This document shows, piece by piece, positions 49,080-61,563 of a stretch of DNA of 64,000 nt. Made by a program: the position numbers and the translations under genes. The notes beneath the pieces were generated by a model, which was given only the letters and a program-made list of their open reading frames with translations, did no database searches and was not told the DNA's origin. Origin of the DNA: Lichtheimia corymbifera B2541 (Eukaryota; Mucoromycota; Mucoromycetes; Mucorales; Lichtheimiaceae). The stretch spans positions 30,763 through 94,762 of the forward strand of contig JNEU01000926.1 of the NCBI GenBank assembly GCA_000697475.1, given 5' to 3'. The stretch's first letter is position 1. Each line of letters begins with the position of its first letter.

Positions 49080-49087
49080 TATATAAG
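49080..49087 (+). promoter_or_regulatory. TATA-like box upstream of the Rab GAP gene
   Basis: TATATAAG, 68 bases before the start codon at 49155, at the spacing expected for a core promoter with a short leader. Confidence 0.45.
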
Positions 49088-49154
49088 CACCGACCTTTCA
49101 CCTGAGATTTAAGGGGGCCAAGACACTCTTCTTTTCGCATAAACTACATTCATC

Positions 49155-52020
49155 ATGGGTGGCGGGCGTTCTATCAACAACAACAACCATCCTCATTATC
49201 AATATGCACCTCTTTATCCACAAATACCATCCACCACGTCTAATAATCCATTTGAGGTAACTTCTTTCACCAATGTCGTCAACCGCTTTATTCACCTTCT
49301 CCGTGCCTGTTACAGACAACTTGGTACAACCCTCCTCCTCCACCAACTCCAACTCCAGCTCCTCCACCGTTACCGCCAAAACCACCTGCAGCAACTTCAA
49401 CATATTATCTGCTACCGCAACCAGAGCCAATGTCAACTCAAGGACAACATGCACTGCGTCTAATTTACACAAAGTCTGGATTCTTTGTTCGATCGCTCGA
49501 TGTCGGGTATAGCCAAGACATTCATGGCTTCCTTTCTATTGTCTCAAGGAACCAGGTAAGCATAGTTTGTTAAGCAAATGCTGTTGTTAGGATTTCATTA
49601 CTGATATAATCTGTCTCCACCCAGGCACAAGTTGATATTGCTCTTGCTTGGATACCAGAACACTTGATAGACACGCAAGATCTTGGTACATTTATTGGAT
49701 TGGATGGCACATTGGCATCAGAGCAAGGTAACGCAACGAAAAGGATGGAACGTCAAGATGTACAAAAGTATTCACGAATGCTGTTACACAGGATTTCCAA
49801 ATATTGCTTGGAATTCTGGCGAAGGTGAAGCCATGTTGATACCCATAGCCGACATTTATTCATTATACGTGTGTCCACCATCCAACCATCATCAGCCAGC
49901 AATACAAAACGATGATCATGGATCCATTATTATCACAACACGACAAGGAGATGTACTGCGGCCGCTGTGGTATCATGCAAATGCATCATGGCCTGGATAT
50001 GATATTATCGACATTTTAGGTGCATTTGTCGTGATTCAAAGAGTACCAGATGATGAATACACGTACCTTGTACAGCAATCCACACGTGGCGAGAGTACTA
50101 TACCCGACAGCGGCGATTCGACTTATCGTCATCCATTACTGCGATCTTCATCCACATCATCATCGTCATCATCTGCTGCCGCTGCTGCTACCGATGCTCA
50201 ACTTCATCAAGCCATTCGAGATGCACGATTCAATATCTTGGAACGATTTTCACGGATCACGAGGTTCTCTCGGGATACTGCCGGTAAGATGACACGTGCG
50301 ATTACTACCACTACTACTACTACTACTCTATCACCCACCACTGACATTTACATCCAAACTATTAGCTCACGTGCTTGATCATCCCATTGCCAAGGCCATT
50401 ATACCCCTGTTACCCCCATCTGTCCAAGCGATGCGTAACAATGACACAGTCCAACAAACAATGAACGACTATGATCGTGCTACCTATTATCTCGCACAAT
50501 GGTATGTATAATGATCCCATAGTGATGATTCGGTGTATTCATTGTGTTTCTATCTTAGGGGAGATGAGAATGAAAACGCAGCAAATGAATGGTGGCGAGT
50601 GGATGACCCGGAAGGGTTACTCAATGACATGCCTGAAATGAACATGGTAAGTGGTACTCTGTAGATATTCCATAGGGTGTGCTAATAATGACCTTTTCTC
50701 TACATCGTGTAGCCCACACCTACACACACAAGACGAGATCCTATTGAACCTGAAGAATGGGTGGATTTCTTTGATGATGAGGGCAAACTACGAGTTACAG
50801 AGCGACATGTGCTAGGTCTCATTTTCCGAGCTGGCTTGCATCCAGATGTCCGAATTGAAGCATGGAAGTTTATTCTTGGAATATACCCATGGGATAGCAC
50901 ATTTGATGAACGTGAAGCCATTCGCCGCAGCAAAGTGGATGAATATTACGAATTCAAGGCACGTTGGTTCAATGATACAGAAGTGCGTAGTACCAAACAT
51001 TTCATGGATGAGAAGCATCGGATAGGTAAGTTCAACGGCTAAAAAGTGAAATCATCCACGATCACTCATTCATGCGTATGTGTGTATCCCAAAATAGACA
51101 AGGACGTGCATCGAACGGATAGGACCATTGCTGTCTTTGAAGGCGAAGATCTTCCCAATCCTGATCCCGATATGGCCGTGGGCACCAATGCCAACATGGA
51201 GATTATGAAGGATATCTTGGTCACCTACAACTTTCACAATACGGAGCTCGGCTATGTACAAGGCATGTCTGATCTATTAGCACCCATCTTTGTGGCTATG
51301 GGGACGGAGGAGATGGCATTTTGGTGCTTTGTCCAATTCATGAACCGCGTCCAATGCAACTTTTTTATTGACCAGTCGGGCATGCATGGCCAGTTACAAA
51401 CATTGGATGCATTGATTCGATTTATGGATGCACCCCTCTATAAGCACTTTGAAGAAACTGAAACGTCGAATCTATTCTTTTGCTTCCGATGGTTACTTGT
51501 ATGGTTTAAACGCGAGTTTGAATGGGATGATGTGATCCAATTATGGGAGGTAAGGAGGAAGAAGACATGCTTGGATTGATGATGTGCAATGACTAAATGA
51601 TGATAAACATGCAGGTTTTATGGACGGACCATCTCTCGCCTCAAATGATCATGTTTATTGCCCTGGCTGTTCTTGATAAGCATAGACAAGTCTTGTTGGA
51701 TCTACAGCAATTTGATGAGGTGCTCAAGGTAAGTAGTAGTACATAAGATAGGAACCCCTTCTAACCTAATGAATGCACGTACATAGTATATCAATGAACT
51801 TACGGGAACAATTAATCTGCGTGAAACACTCGAACGTGCCGAGGTGCTGTTTTATTTGTTTGAACGCAAAGTCAAGGCCATGGATAGAAAACGTGAGCAA
51901 TTGAAGGAGCGCTTACAAATGCGGTCTGTGTGGAATGGTGATGAACGGCCCAAAGTTGAAAAATCGATCCAAGACCTCAAAGTGGATGACAAACTTCGAG
52001 CATTATTGAAGAAGGCGTAA
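49155..52020 (+). CDS. TBC-domain Rab GTPase-activating protein, Gyp7/TBC1D15-like
   Basis: Rab GAP acting in endosome or vacuole trafficking by family. About ten exons. A proline-rich second exon follows a short N-terminal one (MGGGRSINNNNHPHYQ). Then comes a Gyp7-type N-terminal domain (LRLIYTKSGFFVRSLDVGYS, GFPNIAWNSGEGEAMLIPIA), a Ser/Ala linker, and the TBC domain. TBC motifs: GLHPDVRIEAWKFILGIYPW; the arginine finger in DKDVHRTDRT (IxxDxxRT type); the glutamine finger in ELGYVQGMSDLLAPI; and WFKREFEWDDVIQLWEVLWT. Both catalytic fingers are present, so it should be active. The stop is at 52020 after a basic coiled-coil tail. Confidence 0.92.
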
Positions 52021-52431
52021 CATTGGTATGAAGGGATTTATTGCACAAGAAAAAAAAGGAGCAAATCCATATATGTACTTTTGGTAATTGTTACATCACA
52101 ATGAATAAAGAAAACAAACACCACATAAAGTAATGAGCACTAGGATGTATTGGATTATTCAAAGATGAATGGGTTGATAGATTGTTAAAGGTGGTGGTGG
52201 TGGTGATGATGGGAGGATGAACACACAACAAAATGACATGTGATGCACGTGTTAAAGGAAAGGAAGGGTGGACGTGGAATAGCTAAATGAGGTATCTCGC
52301 GCGGACTGTGAACCGAGACAAGAGAGAGTTGTGTGCCAAGCAGGTGGCAATTGTGTGAGCGTGCGTTGGGTGTGGGTGCGAGTGTTTTTTTTTCTTAACT
52401 CCTTCTATTTCTTATTACTTTACACTTTTCT
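52021..52431. other. Intergenic gap
   Basis: About 410 bases containing the 3' flank of the GAP gene and the promoter of the J-domain gene; a short GGT repeat lies near 52190. No gene seen. Confidence 0.4.
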
Positions 52432-53990
52432 ATGGAGAGGAATACAACGGCATATTATGAAACGCTCGGTGTATCAAAGTCTGCTACGCCTGAGGAGATC
52501 AAAAAGGTACCCCATGGTTCAATGGCTCCAGCCGATCCACGTAGAAAACAGAAACACTGATCTCGCCATGCATCTCCCTTGACAGGCGTATCGACGACTA
52601 GCACTGCGCTACCATCCTGATAAGAACCCAGATAGTGCTGACCAGGTATATACTCTCTTTGCAAACACAACCTATCATCCCCTTGGTTCTAACAATGATT
52701 CATCCCCCTCTTTATAGTTCAAAAGTATCAGTGTTGCTTACGAGGTAAGTGGATCTCGATATATAGATACCGACCCTTTTACTAATCGATGATGGTGATG
52801 ATTAGGTATTAAGCGACGAACAAAAACGACGAGTGTACGATCGTTATGGCGAATTAGGATTGCAAATGATGGATACAGTGGCCAGTCCTTTGTTTGATCC
52901 CGAGATTGAGTCCATGCTGTTTTCGTTGTTCTTCACCATCGGCCTTGTTTTCGCATTGTTGATTATCTTTTTCGCCTTTTTGACGGTGCGCATCGACGAG
53001 ATTGTTCTCTGGAGTTGGGGTGTCGTTTGGATCCCATTATGGATCGTCAATGCCATCCTCGGATATATGGTTGTCAAGTACTTTATCAAGGCACTGCGAA
53101 ATGATAAGGATGATGACGATGATGATGACGACGACCACGATGAAGATGATGAAACCAAACGAGCTCAACGCAAGGCTGCTCGACGACGACTACGTGTCAT
53201 GCAACAAGGTGTCTTTGTTCTCTATTGGATCCTCGTGCTCTTGTTCCAAATCTTCATTGTCCTTCGTCTTGATGAACGAGTGAATTGGTCTGCAGCTGTC
53301 ATATTTATTCCGTACTTTATCCTTGAGGGCATCCACTTTATACTGCAAGCAGTGGCATTTACATTGGCTATACGTGCTGGTGGTCCAATGGTGGATAAAC
53401 GGCAGATCCCCGTCCTTGTATTCAAGCAATTCTGGTTATTTGCCATTCGGTTGGTGCTGTTTGTTCTTATTGCGACTCGTATCGATGGGACCATTCAATG
53501 CTCTTGGGGAGTTGTATTTATTCCCTTGTATGTGGTGGCAGTCAAGTATGGAGTGCAACTGGCAATGAGTTACGCCACGTATAGCCGCTTAACAGCTCAG
53601 CCCGAACTTGCTCACCAAGGCAAGGTGTCTGTGGTACTTGGTGTTGTGGCGTTGGTTGTGGTGGGTGCCTTGGCCTATGCGCTTATTGGCTTATTGGCTC
53701 GCCGGTTGGACGGCATCAACTATATTCGAATGGCGACGGTGTTTGTTCCGCTGTTCATTGTGTTGGTACGTCAAGTTTCACATGTAATGCAGGTACACAT
53801 ACAGCTTTCTCTAATTTTTACATTGTGTATATAGGCTTTATTATGTTGCTGTGCAGGATGTTGTCTCCCTTGCATGGTGATGATTTCAACAGCTGCTGAT
53901 ATGGATGATCTTGAGCAGCAACAACAACTGGTCGATCCTAACCGCCGAATCACACAATCAGGAGAATCCTCATCATCAAGCACAATGTAG
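52432..53990 (+). CDS. J-domain protein fused to TMEM185-like multi-pass membrane region
   Basis: Six exons. The N-terminal J domain starts at TTAYYETLGVSKSATPEEIK and has the Hsp70-activating HPD in LRYHPDKNPDS, ending VLSDEQKRRVYDRYG. Four repeats of about 70 residues follow, each with a hydrophobic helix, an arginine-aspartate turn (VRIDEIV, LRLDERV, TRIDGTI, RRLDGIN) and a second helix with an F/W-x-PL motif (VWIPLWI, IFIPYFI, VFIPLYV, VFVPLFI). This pattern matches the TMEM185 (FAM11) family. A very acidic loop (nine Asp in a row) separates repeats one and two. The C-terminus carries a cysteine cluster, ALLCCCAGCCLPC, likely palmitoylated. Probably an ER or Golgi co-chaperone, by inference. 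Confidence 0.85.
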
Positions 53991-54353
53991 AAAAGACATG
54001 ATTTTCATTCATTCATATATGCTGTTGCTGTATATCCATTCTCCTTTTCTGCATCATTCCTTTCTCTCATACATAGCTATTCATTTTACTGTAATCTTTT
54101 ACTTTTATTCATCCATAATATGATGTTTTCCCTCCTCTCTCTCATGCATTGTCATTTCTCTTTTTCTGACCCGGGATTGTGTAAAAAAAGCTGGCTTGTC
54201 TTGGCTGTGTTACACGAGATCGTCGTACAAAGGTCGCCTACACAAAACTAAGAGCAACTTGAATCCGGCATTTTTACACTTACTTATCTAGCTCCTCCTT
54301 CTCTTCTTCCGCCGCCTCCTCCTCATTCTCCTTCCTACCTACCACCTCTTGCA
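53991..54353. other. Intergenic gap
   Basis: About 360 bases, pyrimidine-rich, holding the 3' flank of the J-domain gene and the promoter of the lipid phosphatase gene. No gene seen. Confidence 0.4.
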
Positions 54354-55814
54354 ATGTCCTTACGAGTCGACTGGAAACACCCAAGCACAAGGAAAATCAT
54401 TCTGTCATATCTACCCGACTGGATCCTTGTGGCAGTAATGGCAGGGGCTTTCTTCGGCATCGATCGTATTACCCCATTCCTACGTGAATTCTCTCTTGAA
54501 GACAAGACAATTATGCATCCACATTCACCCAAAGATTCCGTGCCCATGTGGGTCGTTGGTGTAAGTTGTATTCTGGTGGAGGCTTCATTTGCCTGTGTGC
54601 CTGTGTGTCGGCAAGGATTAGGCGTGGATACAATACGGGCTTAGCAACTACCACTCACTATGACATTTCTTACCAATAGGTCATTTGTTTCATTGTACCG
54701 ATTATCATAATGGCAGTACTTTCTCTTGGTTTCAAGCGTAGCATCGTGGATTTTCATAGCGCTGTGCTAGGTAAAGTTTTGGATGTGATGACATGTGATC
54801 CTGGAACAAGTCTATTTACGGGCCGCGCGTTTTCATATAGGTCTTTGTCTAAGCCTGAGTATGTGCTGTATGTTAACATCGGTTACAAAGGTAAGTAAAT
54901 GGTATGGTGGTTCTCCATGGATAAAGCTAATAACAAGGGGAAGATTACTGTGGGCCGACCTAGACCCGATTTCATCGACCGTTGTCAACCACCAGCAGAC
55001 GCTCATGATCCAATCTTTGGCATGTCCAACTATACCATATGCACTACACCCATGGATACCCACATGATGATTGATGGTTTCAAGAGCTTTCCAAGTGGAC
55101 ATTCTTCATGTAAGGAAAAATTCAGGAGAACCAATTTGGATGATCAGCATGAAATTAATATGTATCTGGCTTTAGTTTCCTTTGCCGGCTTGGCTTATCT
55201 CGCATTTTATATTGCAGGCAAGATGCAAATGTTTGATGAGCGTGGAGTAAGTAGCAACAGGATGAAACATATACGATATCACTTGTCATCTTACGGTTAT
55301 CTTTTGGATCATATATAGCATACATACAAGGGCTTCATTTTCGCATTCCCCATTATTGGTGCATTGTTGGTAGCCATTTCCAGAACTTCGGATTACCGAC
55401 ATCATTGGCAGGATGTTTTTGTTGGATCTTTATTGGGTATGTTGTCAATAGTCGGTGTCTATGTCATGATGGGCTCACATGACAGCACGTGATGTAGGTT
55501 TTGGATGCGCATTTTTCGCATATCGACAATATTATCCCGCTTTGGCACACGCGACATGTCACCATCCCTACAAGACACGTATCTCAACTTTTAAAGATGC
55601 AGTCATGCACCGGATTGAGACGACTTCCAACAGATTCCACCATCACCAACAACCGCAACCGACTTACACGTCAAACGAGCAAGCTGATAATTCCCGTTTG
55701 CTTGGCGCTGAGACTGGGAATGATAGCTATCCACTACATGACACCCACAGTGCTCAATCTAGCCATGCACACACTGCAGTCGACATGTATGATCCTCCTA
55801 TCAATAAAATATAG
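54354..55814 (+). CDS. PAP2-type lipid phosphate phosphatase
   Basis: Membrane phosphatase acting on phosphatidate, diacylglycerol pyrophosphate or related lipids (yeast Dpp1/Lpp1 class). About seven exons. Membrane helices lie in the first three (SYLPDWILVAVMAGAFFG, VICFIVPIIIMAVLSLGF, GLCLSLSMCCMLTSV). The three catalytic motifs are all present. C1 is KGKITVGRPRPDF, split by an intron after the Lys. C2 is SFPSGHSS. C3 is SRTSDYRHHWQDVFVGSLLG, with the nucleophile-assisting His and Asp. The C-terminal ~90 residues are His/Gln-rich and disordered. The stop is only 14 bases from the stop of the convergent neighbour. Confidence 0.92.
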
Positions 55815-55828
55815 CCTTGTTATCATAG

Positions 55829-56746
55829 CTACTGCGTATTACTACTATATAAATTGGGATTGGCAACATTGTACCAAATGGTACCACCATCACCATGACT
55901 ACGACTACGGCTGGAGCTCTCATCAGAGTCTTCGAGCAACCCTTCCACAAACGTTTCACGAATATAGCAATCAATGATACCCGGGATACTGAGTGAATAA
56001 TCCCTCCAAAAGCTGCAGCCTGGATGATCCCCATGTCGTCCAACAGCATGCAACGCAAAATCAGGAGTACGTCGTTGATGACTACATGTATGTACATTTG
56101 TTACAAGAAGTGCAAAAGCGGCGGCATGCAATGTTAGTAAAAATATATCCAAAAGCCTTTGCTTGAGTATCATCTTTTCACCCTTCAATGACAACCAACC
56201 AGCACCCCTTGTTGTATTCCTTCTTCTCCTTCTCCTTGAAAGCAGTTTTGATGATGCCTCTATGTATACTTACGCAAATATCTGACCAAGTCCATAATGG
56301 TGTACTGCGAGTAACTCCAAGGTTTCTCTGGTTCGTGGAATCACCATGGATTCAGCTTCATACGCCATTCGATTACCAAAGTACATACAAATCTTGCGTT
56401 CAAAGCACATGTCAAGCTTGTTACTTGATGGGACATCCTTTCTTGTATTGGTCGTCTGGTAATCGTCATCTACGATATTGGTTGTAACATTGGATACGCT
56501 CTCATCCTCATCCTCTGACAAAAATGGCGATGATTGATAAGGCACAATGTCATTATATAGTATCTCTACACGGCTCGGTGCATTGAAGAAAGCGGATAAA
56601 AGACGTTGTAAATGCCCTGACGTTTGCAACACCATGCGCTCTTGTGGCGAGAATGCATTCGGCAGCGGCTGAAATACATTGGATGCCGTCACTATGGTGC
56701 ATGGGCGGCGCGTACGACTATTAATCCATAGCAAGAAAATGTCCAT
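55829..56746 (-). CDS. UbiC/DUF98-like chorismate lyase-fold protein
   Basis: Two exons, 56746-56274 and 56081-55829, join in frame to 241 residues. The layout resembles bacterial chorismate pyruvate-lyase (UbiC), which makes 4-hydroxybenzoate and pyruvate from chorismate. Resemblances: ERMVLQTSGHLQRLLSAFF then RVEILYN, like the UbiC start (G-S-L-T-x-x-L, RVxVL); a conserved-type Arg in ERKICMYFGN; AESMVIPRT; ELLAVHHYGLGQIF; and WRDYSLSIPG ending in IRETFVEGL, where the Glu matches the catalytic Glu near the UbiC C-terminus. A Ser/Asp-rich insertion sits in the middle. No targeting signal is obvious. Family assignment is from motif pattern only. Confidence 0.5.
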
Positions 56747-57433
56747 GCTCCATACATACAGTGGTCTGTGAAATTAAAGGGGATTGTTCGGTAGTGAAGC
56801 GTGCCTTGGGGTTGTGGAAGCATTTTACTTGAAGATAGAAGAGAAGAAGCGAATCGGGAAGGATGTTCTGAGAAAGCATCTCATCTTCCAAGTATATATG
56901 TAGTTTAGCTCTCCCAATCTGTGAACGCGTGCATATGTCCCTTTTTTGCAACAACGAATGTCCCATTTCTCTTGTGCTATTTCAGCAGCCATGCAAAATC
57001 ATTGTTATATACCCTTGTGTCTCTAGACATAATCTTGGATGAAGGGTAGGATAGACTACTCATTAACACTCTTGCTCTCTATACCCAGCGATCCGTTATT
57101 TCGGTTCTACGTCATCGTCTGCCGAAGCGAGTACATAATCGGTTATGCATGTATGTACAAATAGGCCTATCTAAATACAGAATGCAACCGCAACATCACA
57201 TTTGCCTTTGTATTTTGCTCTAACGGGCGTGGAATACGCTTTGTTTGCTTATGCCCTGACCAGCTTGTCTAATTCAAGGTGGCTAAACGGTCTCGTATGA
57301 TCACTGGGTAATGTTGCTATATAACAGCACATGTAACGGTTTCAATTTTATGACTTCTATTGTCTGTACCGTAGATATATATATGCTCATTTGTCGAGGT
57401 GAATAAAATCAGTAAGAGATCCAAAGCGTTTAT
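56747..57433. other. Intergenic region
   Basis: About 690 bases between the UbiC-like start and the AMP-ligase stop. An upstream frame (56721-56966) lacks features and is not called, but a further first exon of the UbiC-like gene cannot be excluded. Confidence 0.35.
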
Positions 57434-59660
57434 TCATAATCGTGCTGATGGTTTGTTGATTTCTTCTTGTGCAATACCCCGTAGCTTATAACGATCAACC
57501 TTATAACTGTTGGTTAAAGGTAACTTTTTCAGGCATTTGGCACCACCAGAGAGCTGCATTTCAGCCTGCGGAGCTCGACTATTGACGTACGACACAAGCC
57601 CATCGGTAAACGCTTGCTGATCCTTCTTGCTATTCTCCACCAGCACAACGTATGCCCTTGGCAACTCGTACCCAAGTCGTTTGCTAAACGCACCAACGAC
57701 ACAGCACTCTTTTATATCATCGCTGTATTGATGCTAAGGGAAGTCACTTGTTAGTAAGAGGCAGTTGCTCAACTTTTGACCCATCACTTACGCAAAGATC
57801 TTCAAGGTATGCAGGCGGAAACTACATACATCAACATCATCAAGATTAGTAAATATGCATCATAAGATCATAAGGACATAGTCATGCTTTGCATTGCATT
57901 TCTCGCGTGACATTTACCGTATGTCCTTTTGTTCTAATGCGATCAGACATCCTGCCACGGTATTGGTAATAGCCATCATCATCGACAACAAAGTAATCAC
58001 CGGTCCGATAATATCCGTCTTCCTTGAATGCCTTTGCTGAAGCCTCTGGGTTGTTGTAATACCTCTTTTGAATGGGTACAAGATATGCCATCAGCACGTA
58101 TCCTCATGCTCCTTGTCACCTATTGCTACATACCGGTGCACCCAAACCCCTCTTAACCCACAACTCCCCTGGTTGACCGACAGCAACGTCTACATATACA
58201 AGATTAATCAAAACATATATCGTATTATGGGTTGGTGCAATGCAGCAGCATCCCTCCAAAGATGATTTACCGTTTCCATCCTCATCAACCACGCGAAGAT
58301 TCTCTCGCCCTATCAAAAGTTTGCCTTCACATCCGAAAACAATATCAGCATGAGCACGGATGCTTCTCACATGGTACGTATTGGTTAATGATTACCTTTA
58401 AGAGTATTATCTGCTGTTGACCTGGATATTATTGACCCACATTCAGTGGATCCATAAACGGCAGTGACGTCGGCATTGATACGAGCTTTTATGACTTTCA
58501 TCACAGCATCTGGGACATGCTGACCTGAAGAGAGGGTAACCTTCAGCGACGACAAATCATACTTGTCTACCACCGGGCTATTTGTAAAATCGAGCAATGT
58601 CCACAAGGATGCCGTCATGTGCTCAACTTTGAATTTTTCGATCAAGGCACATATGTTCTCAAATGGAATAGGTGTCTCACACATAATGGTACGAGCACGC
58701 TGGTGGATCCCTACGTTGGTGGTTGAATTACCAAAGACCAAACTTATAGCGAAACATGGCATAAAGCTGTGTGCTTTGTTCGTGACCAGTGGATATGATA
58801 CAAAGCTTGGAAGTGATGCAGCAACACCATGTCTATGCCAGACAAGGACGACGATTAGCATCGTAATAATATGCTCGATACAAGTTTACTTACGACATTG
58901 CAGCCAGCTTACGTGGACCTGTTGTACCGGACGTACATATAGTGAAGGAGATATCTTTGGGATCCATCACCATGGCTTCGGCATCATGACGTGGTTGCTC
59001 TATAAGCTTGTGAAGCGAGTGGATACCGTTCTTTGGATCATGCTTTGCATCTTGGCCAATCACCACTAGTTGAATGCCTGTCAGCTTGCATGTAGCAAGC
59101 GTATTTTTCATGGTTTCAAGGGTAGATGCATGCACCACTGCCAGTGCCGGACAAGCTTGTTTGCAGATGTCTGCAACTTCTTGACTTGATTTACACTCAA
59201 TAGGCACAACTGCAGCAATCGCGCCTGTACCCCAATGATGATAATAGTAAGCCATGCTGCTCGTTTTTAAAAAATCTAAATGTGTTCATGTTACCTGCAG
59301 CCATAATGCCATGCATCGCAAGCATAAAATCGATCTTTTTGTTGGCATCAATGCAAAGATGTAAGTAGGCATATAATAACAACATCCTGTTTTGATCACA
59401 CGTACATCATTAGGGGCATACAGAGTAATAAGGTCTCCTCGTTTCACATTGAAAGGTTGCTCATCTCGCAATACCGCTGAAAAAGTGAGAACATGTTGAC
59501 GTAGCTGTTGAAATGAATAGTGGCGTCCAGGATTCATGCCGTCAATCAAAAGTGGCTCCGTATCAGAGATAGCATAGCGCTGATCAGGGGTGTTTTCAAA
59601 GATAGCATGATAAAAGCTTTTTGCTTGGTTTGTTTGAATGGAGGACTGCGAAGACAGCAT
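57434..59660 (-). CDS. Adenylate-forming enzyme, 4-coumarate-CoA ligase-like
   Basis: Acid-CoA ligase of the AMP-binding superfamily: acid plus ATP gives acyl-AMP, then usually acyl-CoA. About nine exons. The N-terminus MLSSQSSIQTNQAKSFYHAI lacks a clear signal. Core motifs in order: DFMLAMHGIMAAG then AIAAVVPIE across an intron; the phosphate loop FTICTSGTTGPRKLAAMS; VTAVYGSTECGS (A5); GELWVKRG; YYRTGD (A7); and RGRMSDRIRTKGH (A8 hinge). The C-terminal catalytic Lys lies in LTNSYKVDRYKLR, though the usual Gly after Ser is replaced by Tyr. No PKS or carrier domain is attached and no peroxisomal SKL-type tail is present (ends PSARL). Substrate unknown; the 4CL-like pattern suggests an aromatic or medium-chain acid. 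Confidence 0.88.
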
Positions 59661-60078
59661 AGTAAAAAAGGCGATAGCTATTTACTGTTCTGCGTATACA
59701 TAACCGTTTTATATACAACATGTAGCGGCTCAGTGACCGGCTCTTGTTCTTTTCTTTTCTTACGATCATTCATGCATGCAGGCATGAATGGAAGACTGTG
59801 CGCACGGCGTTTTTCCGGATACATCTGTACGCTGATACGACGATTCCATTACTGGATACTCCCTTTAAACTTTATCTTTGCTTGAGTTTGATGAGTAAGA
59901 AGGTGTTCCTGAATGTGATTCTTATCGATGACTTATGCAAGCTCAACATTGATGAGTTATGAAAGAGATGATCCAGGGTACTACTCAATCTAATGCAATA
60001 CATATTGGATAGCATCGGCATGAAAAAGTAGCTCAATGCATTGTATGCATCACGTTCATTAAAGCCGTTCGGGGCGTC

Positions 60079-60101
60079 TTTTTTTTTTTTTTTTTTTTTT
60101 T
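60079..60101 (-). repeat. T23 homopolymer flanked by 7-bp direct repeats
   Basis: A run of 23 T flanked by gggcgtc on both sides (60072-60078 and 60103-60109). On the minus strand it reads as a poly(A) tract between short direct repeats. Confidence 0.7.
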
Positions 60102-61563
60102 CGGGCGTCATTTCGAAGAACTGTCGGAAGAAGGCTGAAGCGCCTCTGTCATTGTGTGATGCTTTAGGACCGACCACAGAAATAGCACGATGGGCTAGAT
60201 CGTGTCATTATGGTTATCATGTCTACTACCTTTCATCTGTTGTATATCACTAATTTCCATATTGGCGTCATTTGCACCCACACCAAGAGTCGTTTCAAGT
60301 ACATCTTTGCCTTTTTCTTTCAAGTCGGATGTTTCCCCATTTCCATGCTTAGCTGTGGCCCACTTTACTTGACAACCCATGTCGTGTCTTAATGGAGAAG
60401 CTACTGTAGCCAATGCTCTTTCATGTGTGAGTTTCCGATTAGAAAAGTAATCCAAGTTGGTTGAGTTATAGCCATTTCCGTCAGTATCATCATCAATTAC
60501 CCACCACCTGAGTGTCAAATCGACCTTTTCCGCTTGCTGGTTGTTTTCTCTCCCTCCATTACACTTCCCAACACGTCCAACTCTACCATGTTCAACCCAA
60601 TCGACAAGCTGACTACGATTCACCTGCTTCTCCTCATCATGCCAAGCCCACAATTGTTTTGAACTGACCCCATTCGACTCCATGGGAAGTCCATGGCGAG
60701 CGCTGACACTACACTACACGTTTCCTTTGACACCAAACACGTCTTTCTTTCACAACACACACACCACTTGCTCCTTTCTATAATGCTCAACTGTTGTCAA
60801 TGTCAATTACGACAACTGCCATTGGCTTCGTCATCTGTTGACTGTCTTCACCCTTTCTATTTATTGGGGCACGGGCTTTATTTATACCAGCAACAAGCGG
60901 TATACGTCAAACGCGTCTTTGGTATGAATGCCCTGGATCAACAAGGTAAAGTCTTTGGCAGATGTCATGGTGACGGATGAAAAGGATACATGACAGCAGA
61001 AAGGGCTCACTCTCTTACTTGTCAATGCAAAGGACTTTGGCGAAGAAGGATGGCATTGCCTGACTCAAGACAACAGGGCAAGCCGTTTTATCATGATGAT
61101 GGATTGGATCATTTATTTTTCAAAGCAATGGACGCTACAACATGGATACAAAGCTTGAAGGGATAAGGCAAGTACTATCACTTTGAGAATGACCGTACAA
61201 GTCAATGCATGATGGCTAATGCATCTCATACAAGTGCTGCTTTTTTCTGTGGATGGCAATGGACAATGACATCTCATAGCAAGGTAGTTGTTTATCTGAA
61301 GTATGGATTCATCATTGGAATACAATCTGGAACATGGACAATGGGGATATTTTTATGCGTGAATGATCGGAGCAAGGGGGCTATGCTGATGGACCAAGTA
61401 TCTGAGAGAATTGGGGTGGAAGGTTGGGATATACAACAGCAAACGTTTTGTCATGCGTGGATATGATCAGATTTTTAACCTACCAATATGCCCGACATGG
61501 AGGATGTGTTTATGCAAAAGAGAACCGTGAAGGATATTGTCCCCAGCACAAGGCGAGTGCCAT

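Noticed and set aside
60195..60683. 162-codon minus-strand open frame
   Set aside because: Hydrophilic, without motifs, in a decayed tract with broken frames on the other strand; not enough to call a gene.
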